A DNA stretch of 64,000 bases, from assembly GCF_000171235.2 (NCBI RefSeq), contig NZ_ABEA03000135.1, positions 21,132-85,131 on the forward strand, in the 5' to 3' direction. This document shows, in pieces, positions 26,940 through 36,100 of the stretch. The notes under the pieces are model-generated. The model did not search any database. It was not told the DNA's origin and saw only the letters and a program-made list of their open reading frames with translations. Made by a program: the position numbers and the translations under genes. The stretch is from Geminisphaera colitermitum TAV2. GTDB lineage: Bacteria; Verrucomicrobiota; Verrucomicrobiia; Opitutales; Opitutaceae. Within the stretch, counting starts at the first letter, position 1, and the number at the start of each line of letters is the position of its first letter.

Positions 26940-28106
26940 ATGAAACGCGTCGTCCTCCTCGGAGCCACCGGATCGATCGGAGAAAACACCCTCGCCGTCC
27001 TTCGTGCCCACCCCGACAAACTCCGACTCATTGGCGTCGGAGCCTGTCGCAACGCGCAAAAACTTGCCGCCATCTGCCGCGAATTTTCCGTCCCCCACGC
27101 CGCCCTCACAGACCCCGTCGCCGCCAATGCATCCCCCCCCCCCCCCCCCCTCACAAAACTCCACACCGGCCCCGATTCCCTCTCCATCCTGGCAACGCTC
27201 CCCGAAGCCGACATCGTTCTCGTCGCCGTCGTTGGCACCGCCGGGCTTGCCCCCGCGCTCGCCGCCCTTGCCGCCGGCAAAGACCTCGCCCTCGCCTCCA
27301 AAGAAATTCTCGTCCTCGCCGGCCCCTTCGTCCTCGCCGCCGCGAAAGCCAGCGGAGCCCGACTCCTCCCCGTGGACAGCGAGCACAACGCCGTTTTCCA
27401 ATGTCTCACCGGCCACTCTGCCGACGACGTCCGCCACATCCACCTCACCGCCTCTGGAGGAGCCTTCCGCGACTGGCCCGCTGCGCGCCTCGCCCACGCC
27501 ACTCCCGCCGACGCCCTCCGGCATCCCAACTGGAGCATGGGCCCCAAGATCACCGTCGATTCCGCCACGCTCGCCAACAAAGGACTCGAACTCATCGAAG
27601 CCCAAATCCTCTTCGGCCTCCGCCCCGATCAATGTCACGCCGTCCTCCACCCGCAAAGCATCGTGCATGCGCTCGTTGAATACACCGACGGCTCAATCAT
27701 GGCGCAAATGACCCCCCCCTCCATGACCTTCCCCATCCAGCACGCCCTGCTTCACCCCGACCGCGCCCCCGACGCCGCCCGCACCACGCTCGATTTCACC
27801 CAAACCCTCTCGCTCGACTTCCGCCCCATCGACCCCGCCCGCTATCCCATGCTCGGCCTCGCCCGCGCCGCCATGCACGCAGGAGGCGCGGCCCCTGCGG
27901 TTTACAACGCCGCCAACGAAATCGCCGTTGCCGCCTTCCTCGCCGGTCGGCTCCCCTACCTTGCGATTCCCCAAGTCGTGGAGCAGACTCTCTCCACGAT
28001 CCCGATCGATATGATGACCACGCCCACCGAACTTTCCGCCGTCCTTGCGGCCGATGCCGAAGCCCGCCGAATCGCGGAGCAAAAGGCTGAAGGGCTGAAA
28101 GCCTGA
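26940..28106 (+). CDS. dxr: 1-deoxy-D-xylulose 5-phosphate reductoisomerase
   Basis: Second enzyme of the MEP isoprenoid pathway, 388 aa. NADPH motif LGATGSIGENTL at residues 8-19, LASKEILVLAG, metal and substrate residues in VDSEHNAVFQCL, the flexible-loop region LTASGGAFRDWP, and HPNWSMGPKITVDSATLANKGLE are all present. A run of 18 C at 27133-27150 encodes five Pro at about residues 66-70, an insertion in the N-terminal domain, and stays in frame. A run of 8 C lies at 27712-27719. The last residues (EQKAEGLKA) come from the 7/8-bp GGCTGAA repeat, as in uppS. The ATG is preceded by TTCAGCCTTCAGCCC instead of a ribosome-binding site. Confidence 0.96.
   Translation: MKRVVLLGATGSIGENTLAVLRAHPDKLRLIGVGACRNAQKLAAICREFSVPHAALTDPVAANASPPPPPLTKLHTGPDSLSILATLPEADIVLVAVVGTAGLAPALAALAAGKDLALASKEILVLAGPFVLAAAKASGARLLPVDSEHNAVFQCLTGHSADDVRHIHLTASGGAFRDWPAARLAHATPADALRHPNWSMGPKITVDSATLANKGLELIEAQILFGLRPDQCHAVLHPQSIVHALVEYTDGSIMAQMTPPSMTFPIQHALLHPDRAPDAARTTLDFTQTLSLDFRPIDPARYPMLGLARAAMHAGGAAPAVYNAANEIAVAAFLAGRLPYLAIPQVVEQTLSTIPIDMMTTPTELSAVLAADAEARRIAEQKAEGLKA
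27133..27150 (+). repeat. Poly-C tract (18 nt) in dxr
   Basis: In frame, encoding SPPPPPL in a loop of the NADPH-binding domain. A change by one or two bases would truncate this presumably essential enzyme. Confidence 0.92.
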
Positions 28107-28221
28107 AGGCTGAATGCCCCCGCCGCGATAATACACAAACGAACACCAACAACCTCCCATTACCAACTCCACCCTTCAGCTTCCACCATCCACCCTTCAG
28201 CCTTCAGTCCTTCAGCCTTTT
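28081..28221. repeat. Inverted heptad repeats between dxr and rseP
   Basis: AAAAGGCTGAAGGGCTGAA (28081-28099, within the dxr 3' end) pairs with 28203-28221 with one mismatch, across a loop of about 100 bp. The right arm ends 5 bp before the rseP ATG. Confidence 0.8.
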
Positions 28222-28226
28222 CCCAC

Positions 28227-29714
28227 ATGTCCATCACCACCGTCCTCTCACTCCTCTGGGCCCTCGTCCTCATGGCCCTCTTTTTTGGCGGCTCGATCTT
28301 CGTTCACGAACTCGGCCACTTCCTCGCCGCCCGCCGCCGCGGGGTGAAAGTGGACCGCTTCTCCATCGGATTCGGCCCCAAAATCTTCGCCTGGACCGGC
28401 AAAGACGGCGTCGAATACCGCCTCTCCTGGATACCCCTCGGCGGCTACGTTGCCCTCCCGCAACTCGCCGACATGCGCGGCATTGAGGGCGAACCCACAA
28501 GCGTTGCTTCCGATTTGGATGTTGGACGTTCGACGTTGGACGTTGGATGTTCGGGGCGAAGCCCCGCCCCCCCCCCCTCCTATTCCACCAAAATGCTCGT
28601 CTTCGTCGCCGGAGCCGTCTGCAACATCATCTTCGCCTTCGCCCTCGCCTCCATCCTCTGGATCGCCGGACTCCCGCAGGAGGAACCCACCCAAATCGGC
28701 TACGTCGCCAGCACCCTCGTCACGACCGATGGCAACAAAATCCCCTCTCCCGGTGCCACCGCCGGCCTCCGCCCGGGCGACATCATCACCCACGTTGACG
28801 GCAAAGCCGTGTCCCGCTTCCGCGAAATCGAAGACCTCGTCATCCTCGGCTCTGGACGCACCCCCGACGGCTCCCCCGAAGTCGCGCTCACCGTCCTGCG
28901 CGACAACACCCCGCTCACCCTCAGCCTCATCCCCGCCTACGTCGGCCCCGAACGCATTCGCTCCATCGGCATCGCCCCCTCCGCCAACCCCGCCGTGGAC
29001 AGCTTCTCCGCCGACAGCGCCGCGCGCGACGCCGGCCTGCGTATCGGCGACATCATTACACACATCGACGACCGCGCCGCCTACTATGTCGGCTCCATCT
29101 CCGACTACCTCCGCGAACACGGAGCCAAGCCCGTCCGCGTCTCCGGCCTGCGTGACGGCCAGCCCTTCACCCTCACCGTCACCCCGCGTCTCGTTAACGA
29201 CGAAAACACCGGCCAGCCCGTCCCCCGCATCGGCGTTCTCCTCAACCCCCACATCCTCAACGCCCCCCTCGTCCACATCCCCCCGCACGAACAAATCGCG
29301 CGCCACATACGCACCACCTGGCGCACGATCGTCAGCCTCGTGAGCCCCAAGTCCGACATCGGCGTTTCCAAACTCAGCGGCCCCGTCGGCATCGCCCACG
29401 TCTTCATCCGCCTCGCCCAAGTCGATCTGCGCAGCGTCATCTGGTTCACCGTTCTCCTCAACATCAACCTCGCCATCTTCAACCTCCTTCCCATCCCCGT
29501 CCTCGACGGCGGGCACATGATGTTTGCCACCATTGGAAAACTCCGTGGCCGCCCCCTTCCCATGAAATTCGTCATGAACACCCAGGCCGTTTTCATGGCC
29601 CTGCTCCTCACGATGATCCTCTACGTGTCCTTCTTCGACATCCGCCGCGTCAAACGCGACATCATGCCCGACACACCCGCCGTCGAACAACCTGCGGACG
29701 CTCCAGCCAAATAA
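28227..29714 (+). CDS. rseP: RIP site-2 zinc metalloprotease (RseP/YaeL family)
   Basis: An intramembrane protease of 495 aa, inner membrane. HELGH at residues 27-31 in the first helix and NLLPIPVLDGGHMMF in the C-terminal helix supply the zinc ligands. Two PDZ domains lie between (about residues 145-245 and 250-340, with AGLRPGDIITHVDGKAV and AGLRIGDIITHIDDRAAYY). Between GYVALPQLADMRGIEGE and YSTKMLVFVAGAVCNIIFAFALA, where homologues continue directly, sits an extra segment encoded by six TTGGACG-like heptamers, a hairpin and 11 C (28515-28577). The frame is kept. It probably cleaves membrane signal proteins in an envelope-stress response; no sigma factor is nearby. Confidence 0.95.
   Translation: MSITTVLSLLWALVLMALFFGGSIFVHELGHFLAARRRGVKVDRFSIGFGPKIFAWTGKDGVEYRLSWIPLGGYVALPQLADMRGIEGEPTSVASDLDVGRSTLDVGCSGRSPAPPPSYSTKMLVFVAGAVCNIIFAFALASILWIAGLPQEEPTQIGYVASTLVTTDGNKIPSPGATAGLRPGDIITHVDGKAVSRFREIEDLVILGSGRTPDGSPEVALTVLRDNTPLTLSLIPAYVGPERIRSIGIAPSANPAVDSFSADSAARDAGLRIGDIITHIDDRAAYYVGSISDYLREHGAKPVRVSGLRDGQPFTLTVTPRLVNDENTGQPVPRIGVLLNPHILNAPLVHIPPHEQIARHIRTTWRTIVSLVSPKSDIGVSKLSGPVGIAHVFIRLAQVDLRSVIWFTVLLNINLAIFNLLPIPVLDGGHMMFATIGKLRGRPLPMKFVMNTQAVFMALLLTMILYVSFFDIRRVKRDIMPDTPAVEQPADAPAK
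28515..28577 (+). repeat. Composite element in rseP: six heptads, GAA-loop hairpin, C11
   Basis: Six units TTGGATG, TTGGACG, TTCGACG, TTGGACG, TTGGATG, TTCGGGG run from 28515 to 28556. CGGGGC-GAA-GCCCCG (28552-28566) forms a hairpin, directly followed by 11 C. The same hairpin plus C-run layout recurs at 46295-46317. Confidence 0.85.
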
Positions 29715-29750
29715 CATCCGGCTTACGGATTACCGATTACTGCTCCCAGC

Positions 29751-31869
29751 ATGAACTATTGTTCATCCCGCTACGCCACCGTTCGCCGTTTCACGACCGA
29801 AGCCAAGGTCGGCGCCGTTGGCATCGGACACCAAAATCCGGTGCGCGTGCAGTCGATGACCACGACCAACACGCAGGACGTCGAGGCGACCGTAAAACAA
29901 TCCATCGCCCTCGCCGAAGTCGGTTGTGAAATCGTCCGCGTCACCGCGCCCAACCACGCCGCCGCCCGCGCCCTCAAGGACATCCGCAAAAAACTCACCG
30001 CCGCCGGCTTTGGGCACATCCCGCTCGTGGCCGACATCCACTTCCTGCCCTCCGCCGCGATGGAGGCCGTCGAGCACGTCGAAAAAATCCGCGTCAATCC
30101 CGGCAACTACGCCGACAAGAAAAAATTCGCCGTCAACGAGTATTCGGATGCCGAATACGACCGCGAACTTCAGCGCATTTACGAAGCCTTCACCCCGCTC
30201 GTTCTCCGCGCCAAAGCCCTTGGCCGCTCCCTTCGCATCGGCACCAACCACGGTTCCCTCTCCGACCGCATCATGAACCGCTATGGCGACACCCCGCTTG
30301 GCATGGTCGAGAGCGCCCTTGAGTTCCTGCGCATCTGCGAAAGCCACAATTTCAAAAACATTGTGCTCTCGATGAAGGCGTCCAACCCCAAGGTCATGAT
30401 CCAGGCCTACCGCCTTCTCGTCGCCCGCATGGATCAGGAAAACATGCACTACCCGCTCCATCTCGGCGTGACTGAGGCGGGCGACGGTGAAGACGGCCGC
30501 ATAAAAAGCGCCATTGGCATCGGCAGCCTCCTCCACGACGGACTCGGCGACACCATTCGCGTCTCCCTTACCGAGGACAGCGTTTACGAAATCCCCGTCG
30601 CCCAAAAACTCGCCGCCAAAGCCCACGCCATCTGGGCAAATGGTAGGGAGGCCTCTCCGAGGCCTCCGTCGTCGTACCAGTTGAAGGAATGCGAAACGCA
30701 TAAAAATTCGGCGCGCAATTGCGGAGGCCTCGGAGAGACCTCCCTACCGAATACTGCCTCCTCGACCACCGATAGCATCGACCCCTACCACTACACCCGC
30801 CGCGAAATCCTCCCGCAAAAACTAGCCTGCGGAATCCCTGTCGGCCCCGACCATCCCCCGCGTGTCTTCACCCGTGACGTTTACCCTCCCCCCCCCCCCC
30901 CCTCTGCCGACACTCCCATCGAAGGCCGCATCATCGCCATCCCTGACACCGCCACCCTAACCGCCTTCGTGGCGCGGGCTTTTTCTGCCAAACGCCCACA
31001 CCCCTTTCGTGGCGCGGGCGTCCCGCCCGCAACCCTTGCCCCTCAGCCAAAAACCGCCGACCCCCTGCCGCCCCCATTCGTCCTCGACCTCGCCCCATCC
31101 ATCACGCTCGCCGAACTCAAATCTCAAATCTCCAACCCCGAACTCCCGCCGTTAATCCTCCTCCGCTCTTTCACCTCCTCAAACACCGACGCCACCGTGC
31201 TGCGCGAATTTGCCGCCTACGCTCACGCGCAGCACCACACCCTCGCCATCGCAACAACCGCCGACGCCCTTGCCACGCTCGCGCCCACACTCCGCACGCT
31301 TCCACCCGACCAACGTCTCATCTTTACCCTCCCCCCCCCCCCCCCCCCCCATTTCGCATCCCCAAGATTTTCTTTCGCGACTCCTCGACGCCTCGATCCT
31401 CACCGGCGCTCTCCTTTGCGACGGCATTGGAGACATTGTGAGCATTGAAACTGACCCCGACCCCACCCGCGCCACCAAACTCGCCTACAACATCCTGCAA
31501 GGCGCTGGAGCCCGCGTATCCAAAACCGAATACGTAGCCTGTCCTTCCTGCGGACGCACCCTCTTTGATTTGCAAACCACCACGCAACGCATTCGTGAAA
31601 AAACCGGCCACCTCAAAGGCGTGAAACTCGCCATCATGGGCTGCATCGTGAATGGCCCCGGCGAAATGGCGGATGCCGATTTTGGATACGTCGGAGGCGC
31701 ACCGGGGAAAATCAACCTCTACGTCGGCAAAACCTGCGTCCAATACAACATCCCCCAAGCCGAAGCCGACGCCCGCCTCATCGCCCTCATCAAAGAACAC
31801 GGCAAGTGGATGGAGCCCGCCGATGCCGTGCCCGAAGCTCCCGTCCCGGTGCCTTCTGGTTCAGGCTGA
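29751..31869 (+). CDS. ispG: (E)-4-hydroxy-3-methylbut-2-enyl-diphosphate synthase, long type, frameshifted in a 20-C run
   Basis: Penultimate step of the MEP pathway, a [4Fe-4S] enzyme. The N-terminal TIM-barrel part ([62 protein letters not shown]) is in the frame of 29751. The C-terminal cluster domain ([32 protein letters not shown]) is in the frame of 31210-31869. The two frames meet in the run of 20 C at 31331-31350; 19 or 22 C would join them into a protein of about 705 aa, right for the large plant/chlamydia-type enzyme with an extra domain. As written, the frame stops at 31448 and lacks the cluster. The inter-domain region also carries a 107-bp palindromic element and 15 C. The gene should be essential, so a sequencing error or slippage during expression is likelier than a null allele. 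Confidence 0.93.
30642..30748. mobile_element. MITE-like palindromic element inside ispG
   Basis: 27-bp terminal inverted repeats (30642-30668 and 30722-30748, one mismatch) begin GGTAGGGAGG. They enclose 53 bp. The element is read through in frame as part of the IspG inter-domain linker. No transposase is encoded. Confidence 0.8.
30888..30902 (+). repeat. Poly-C tract (15 nt) in ispG
   Basis: Preceded by TTACCCT, as is the 20-C run 440 bp downstream; encodes Pro residues in the linker. Confidence 0.9.
31331..31350 (+). repeat. Poly-C tract (20 nt) at the ispG frameshift
   Basis: Preceded by TTTACCCT. It separates the two ispG reading frames: an odd length of 19, or 22, restores one continuous frame, while 20 does not. 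Confidence 0.92.
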
Positions 31870-32168
31870 CCGGTAAACGACGGGGAATTATCGGAAATCC
31901 TGTGTCCGGGCTCCGTGTTCTGCAAAGTCGTTTTGGAAGAACAAAGGCGTGAAGCCGCAAAGAGAAGTGCCTGCTTGACCTCGGCTTCGGAAAACGCCAG
32001 ACAACGCCCTTCTCTCGTCGCATCGACGCAATTTTCCGCCAACTCATTCAACCCAGGCATCACTTAACCCGGAAACCACTAACCCAAAATAACTCTAGTT
32101 TTGCGTAGCTTCGGCTGCTGTCGTTATCGAAACCTTGGAAATTTCGAGATAGAGAGGCCGCGCTGGAG

Positions 32169-32191
32169 ATGCGCCCCGTGCTGGGGCGCAT
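32169..32191. repeat. Perfect hairpin in the gap after ispG
   Basis: ATGCGCCCC-GTGCT-GGGGCGCAT: 9-bp stem and 5-nt loop. The gene-free stretch 31870-32345 otherwise shows no coding sequence I can support. Confidence 0.6.
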
Positions 32192-32233
32192 TGAAAGCGT
32201 CTTCTCTATGGGCCTTCCAAGGTGCCCGATAAC

Positions 32234-32260
32234 GGACGCAAGTAAATGCGTCCCTTTTTT
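32234..32260 (+). terminator. Rho-independent terminator upstream of the 32346 gene
   Basis: GGACGCA-AGTAAA-TGCGTCC (7-bp perfect stem) followed by CTTTTTT. It may end the ispG transcript, or act as a leader terminator, since it lies 85 bp before the next start codon. Confidence 0.7.
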
Positions 32261-32345
32261 GTATCCAAGTAACAAGGGTTTTCTCCTCGCCCTTGAATCA
32301 AGGGTACATCCAAGGACATTGGCAAAAGCGCGTTCCTTTTGCCTT

Positions 32346-33047
32346 ATGAACACAACAGTTCCAAAATTTATAAAAGAAGACCACTCCTTGCGTGAGGAAT
32401 GGTTTAATTCCTACAAAAACCCGGATATTGATTTTATCTACGATGGCGCAACAGACCCGACGCTGTGGATCGAAAGCCGCTGGCGGATCATGTGCCTTTT
32501 GAAAGAGGCGCATGGAGGTGGGAAGTGGAATCATGCGGAAGCCATCAAGGAGGCCGACGGTTTGCTTCGTGTTGGAGGAACCGCAAACCAAGCCACCCAT
32601 TACAGAATGATCGAATGGCTGCATGCGATCGAATGCACGTTGGATCAAGCCGATCCGAATATCGAAAAGGACCGGAAGGAGGATTACCGGGAGGCGCGGA
32701 AAACCATGCTCCGTTCGGCTTGGGTTAATATAAAAAAAGCAAACGGCGTGGCGACATCCGATTATGACGACTTGAACCATGTCGTAAAGAAGGATGCCCG
32801 ATTTCTCCGCCAGCAGATCGACCTGTTGAGTCCACGTCTGATTCTGTGCGGAAACACCTTCGGGCTTGTAAAAGATGAATTGTTTCCCGGATACAAGCGG
32901 ATCCCCGGTGCAGACTGCAGTTATCATCAGGGACAGGATCGTATTATGATCGACTATTGGCACCCTGCACGGAAATCAAAGGATTCCTGGAAACCTCTCG
33001 TCGAGGAAATCCGATCAATTCGTAAAGCCGGTTTCTTGCTGAAATGA
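32346..33047 (+). CDS. Unknown protein with weak uracil-DNA-glycosylase-like features
   Basis: A soluble protein of 233 aa from ATG 32346; the frame is open further upstream but runs through the hairpin and terminator, so that extension is rejected. I do not recognise it with certainty. The order of RIMCLLKEAHGG near residue 50, LLSPRLILCGNTFG near residue 170 and DYWHPARKS near residue 210 resembles the layout of uracil-DNA glycosylase-like folds (substrate loop, central strand with Asn/Gly, late H-P loop), but this is weak. The gene is AT-richer than its neighbours, monocistronic and flanked by a terminator, so it may be a recent acquisition. Confidence 0.6.
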   Translation: MNTTVPKFIKEDHSLREEWFNSYKNPDIDFIYDGATDPTLWIESRWRIMCLLKEAHGGGKWNHAEAIKEADGLLRVGGTANQATHYRMIEWLHAIECTLDQADPNIEKDRKEDYREARKTMLRSAWVNIKKANGVATSDYDDLNHVVKKDARFLRQQIDLLSPRLILCGNTFGLVKDELFPGYKRIPGADCSYHQGQDRIMIDYWHPARKSKDSWKPLVEEIRSIRKAGFLLK

Positions 33048-33126
33048 TACTCCGCCCGACATCAACCGACAAACCGTCATCAACTCGATAAAACACAGCA
33101 ACGGAGCACCTGAATTATCATTCGCT

Positions 33127-36100
33127 ATGAATACAAAAATTAGCACCAATCGCGTACTCGCTGTGCTGCCCCTGTTACTTCTGTTTGCGAGCACAGCAGT
33201 AGCGATAGCAGCCTCGGCCATCAGCCTGTCAGGCGACCTGTCCTTTGGTAACGTCATCGTCGATCAGACCACAACACGCACGCTGACAATCCGCAATACC
33301 GGCAGTACCTCCCTTGCGATATACAGTATCACTTACCCGAATGGTTGTTTTTCCGGCGACTGGAGCAGCGGAACCATCGCTGCTGGCGGAACGCGCAACG
33401 TAACCATTACCTTTACACCCACTGCAGCCCAAAGCTATGGAGGCAACATAACCATCGTCTCCAACGCCGCCAGCGGCACAAACACCCAGGAAGTTTCTGG
33501 CTCTGGCATTGCGTTCGCCCTCTCCGGTGACTTGTTTTTTAGCAACGTTTTGGTGGGGCAAACCGCTACGCGCAAGCTGACGATCAGCAACACCGGCAAC
33601 ACTTCCTTTGAGGTAATGAATATCACCTACCCGGTTGGCTTTTCCGGCAACTGGAGCAGCGGCACCATTGATGCCGGTGAGACCCGCAATGTGACCGTCT
33701 CCTTTGTACCCGCTGCCACCCAGAGGCACGAAGGTAATGTGACTGTCGTCACCAATGCCGTCGGCGGCACAAAGACCCGAAGTGTTTTCGGCAATGGAAT
33801 CCCGGCGGCAGGATCTTCTATAGTCGCAGTCTCCGCTGGCAATCACTCCTTGTTTCTATCCAGTAACGGCATCGTCTGGGGTTCCGGTTGGAATGATGGC
33901 CAGCTTGGCGATGGCACCACGACCCATCGCAGCATACCGGTACAGATCACGAGCGACGGAGTTGCCATTTCGGCTAGCCTCGGCCACTCACTTTTTCTGA
34001 GGAACGACGGCACTGCCTGGGCTTCCGGTTCCAATTACTATGGCCAGCTTGGTGACGGCACAAAAATCGACTCCCATACGCCGGTGCAGATTATGACTGA
34101 CGTTGCTGCAGTTTCTGTTGGTGCTTGGCATTCCTTATTTCTGAAGGTTGACGGCACCGCTTGGGCCTCCGGCTATAACTACCTTGGGCGACTTGGCGAC
34201 GGCACCACCACCAACCGCAGTACGCCGGTACAAGTCATGCGCGATGTTGCTGCTATTTCGGGAGGCGGTTCTCACTCCTTGTTTCTCAAAAGTGACGGCA
34301 CCGCTTGGGCCACTGGTTATAACGGTTCCGGCCAGCTTGGCAATGGCACGACGACCAACCGTAGCACGCCGGTACAGGTCATGAGAGATGTAGTCGCCAT
34401 TTCGGCCGGTTCCTCTCACTCCTTGTTTCTCAAAAGTGACGGCACCGCTTGGGCCACTGGTTATAACAGTTCCGGCCAGCTTGGCAATGGCACGACGACC
34501 AACTGTAGCACGCCGGTACAGGTCATGAGAGATGTAGTCGCCATTTCGGCCGGTTCCTCTCACTCCTTGTTTCTCAAGAGAGACGGTAGCGTCTGGGCCT
34601 GCGGTTCCAACGAGTATGGGCAACTCGGCGACGGCACCACCGACAACCGGACCACACCGGTGCAGGTCATGAACAAGGCAACTGGCATTTCTGCAGGCAA
34701 CCAACATTCCTTATTCCAGAGGTCCGATGGGACTGCCTGGGCTTCCGGTTCCAACGGTTCCGGGGCGCTTGGCGACGGCACCACTATCCCCAGACGTAGC
34801 GCGGTTCGGTCAGATATTGAAGCCACGCGCATTGTCGCATTCTCTGGCAATCTGTCTTTTGGCAACGTTACTGTTGGGCAAGCGGCCGTCCGAGTGCTTG
34901 AGATTACCAACGTCAGTGCCTCCACCCTCAACGTGACCGGGATCATCTATCCCTCTGGCATCACTGGCGATTGGAATGGTCAGATCATCCCACGGGGAGA
35001 GACCGAAATCGTGACCGTGATGTTTAAGCCGACTGCCGCCCAAAGCTACGGCGGTGATGTAGCAATCCGGGTCAATCACTCTGGCGACACCGATACTCGC
35101 AGTGTCTCCGGCATTGGCATTGCCGCCGAAAATGCTCCCGACGTGGTTGTTGTTTCTGCAGGCAGTTCCAGTTCTTTTTTTCTCAAAGCCGACGGCACGG
35201 CCTGGGCTTCTGGTAGTGCCTCCGGTATGACAATTCCTGTCCAGATCATGAATGACATGGTCGCCGTTTCAGACAACTCTCACTCCTTGTTTTTGAAGAA
35301 TGACGGTACCGTCTGGGCCTCCGGTTCTAATGGCTTCGGCCAGCTTGGCGATGGCACGAGGACTAATCGCTCTACGCCGGTGCAGGTCATGGATGGCGCG
35401 GCTTCTATTTCTGCAGGCGGTAATCACTCTTTGTTTTTGAAGGCCGACGGTACTGTCTGGGCCTCCGGTTACAACAGCGACGGCCAACTCGGTGATGGTA
35501 CCAAGACCGACCGTGATACGCCCGTGCAAGTCATGAGTGACGTGACTGCCGTTTCGGCTGGTTACTCGCACTCCTTGTTCCTGAAAAGGGACGGCACCGT
35601 CTGGGCTGTCGGTTCCAACAATTTCGGTCAGCTTGGTGACGGCACCAAAACCGATCGCTCTACGCCAGTGCAAACCATGAGTGGCGTTATGGCTATTTCA
35701 GCAGGTGATTCTCACTCCTTGTTTTTAAAGAGGGATGGCACCGTCTGGGCCTCTGGTATCAATGAGTCTGGTCGGCTTGGCGACGGCACCACCACCAATC
35801 GCAGCACGCCAGTGCAGATCATGGGGAATGTGGCTGCTATTTCAGCAGGCGGCTCTCACTCTTTGTTTTTGAAGGCCGACGGGACCGTCTGGACTACCGG
35901 CTGGACCTTTGAAAACTATGCGCCAGTGCATATCATGAGCGAGGTCACGGCTATTTCCGCTGGTACCTCTCATTCATTATATCTAAAAAACGATGGTTCT
36001 GCCTGGGCTTCCGGTTACAATTACTATGGCCAGCTTGGTGATGGCACCAGGACCAAACGTGATGAACCAGTGCAAGCCATTGCCCCCGTCCCCACTCGCG

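Noticed and set aside
28248..29717. 489-codon minus-strand frame opposite rseP
   Set aside because: Low-complexity Asp/Gly/Val shadow; rseP motifs are unambiguous.
31719..32063. 114-codon minus-strand frame overlapping the ispG 3' end
   Set aside because: Half of it is antisense to ispG and the rest shows no recognised family, so it is not annotated.
32169..32345. N-terminal extension of the 32346 gene
   Set aside because: It would translate a perfect hairpin and a terminator; ATG 32346 is the sensible start.
34271..36080. CRISPR-like array
   Set aside because: The regular spacing is due to 48-codon RCC1 repeats in a continuous frame; no repeat-spacer structure exists here or elsewhere in the window.
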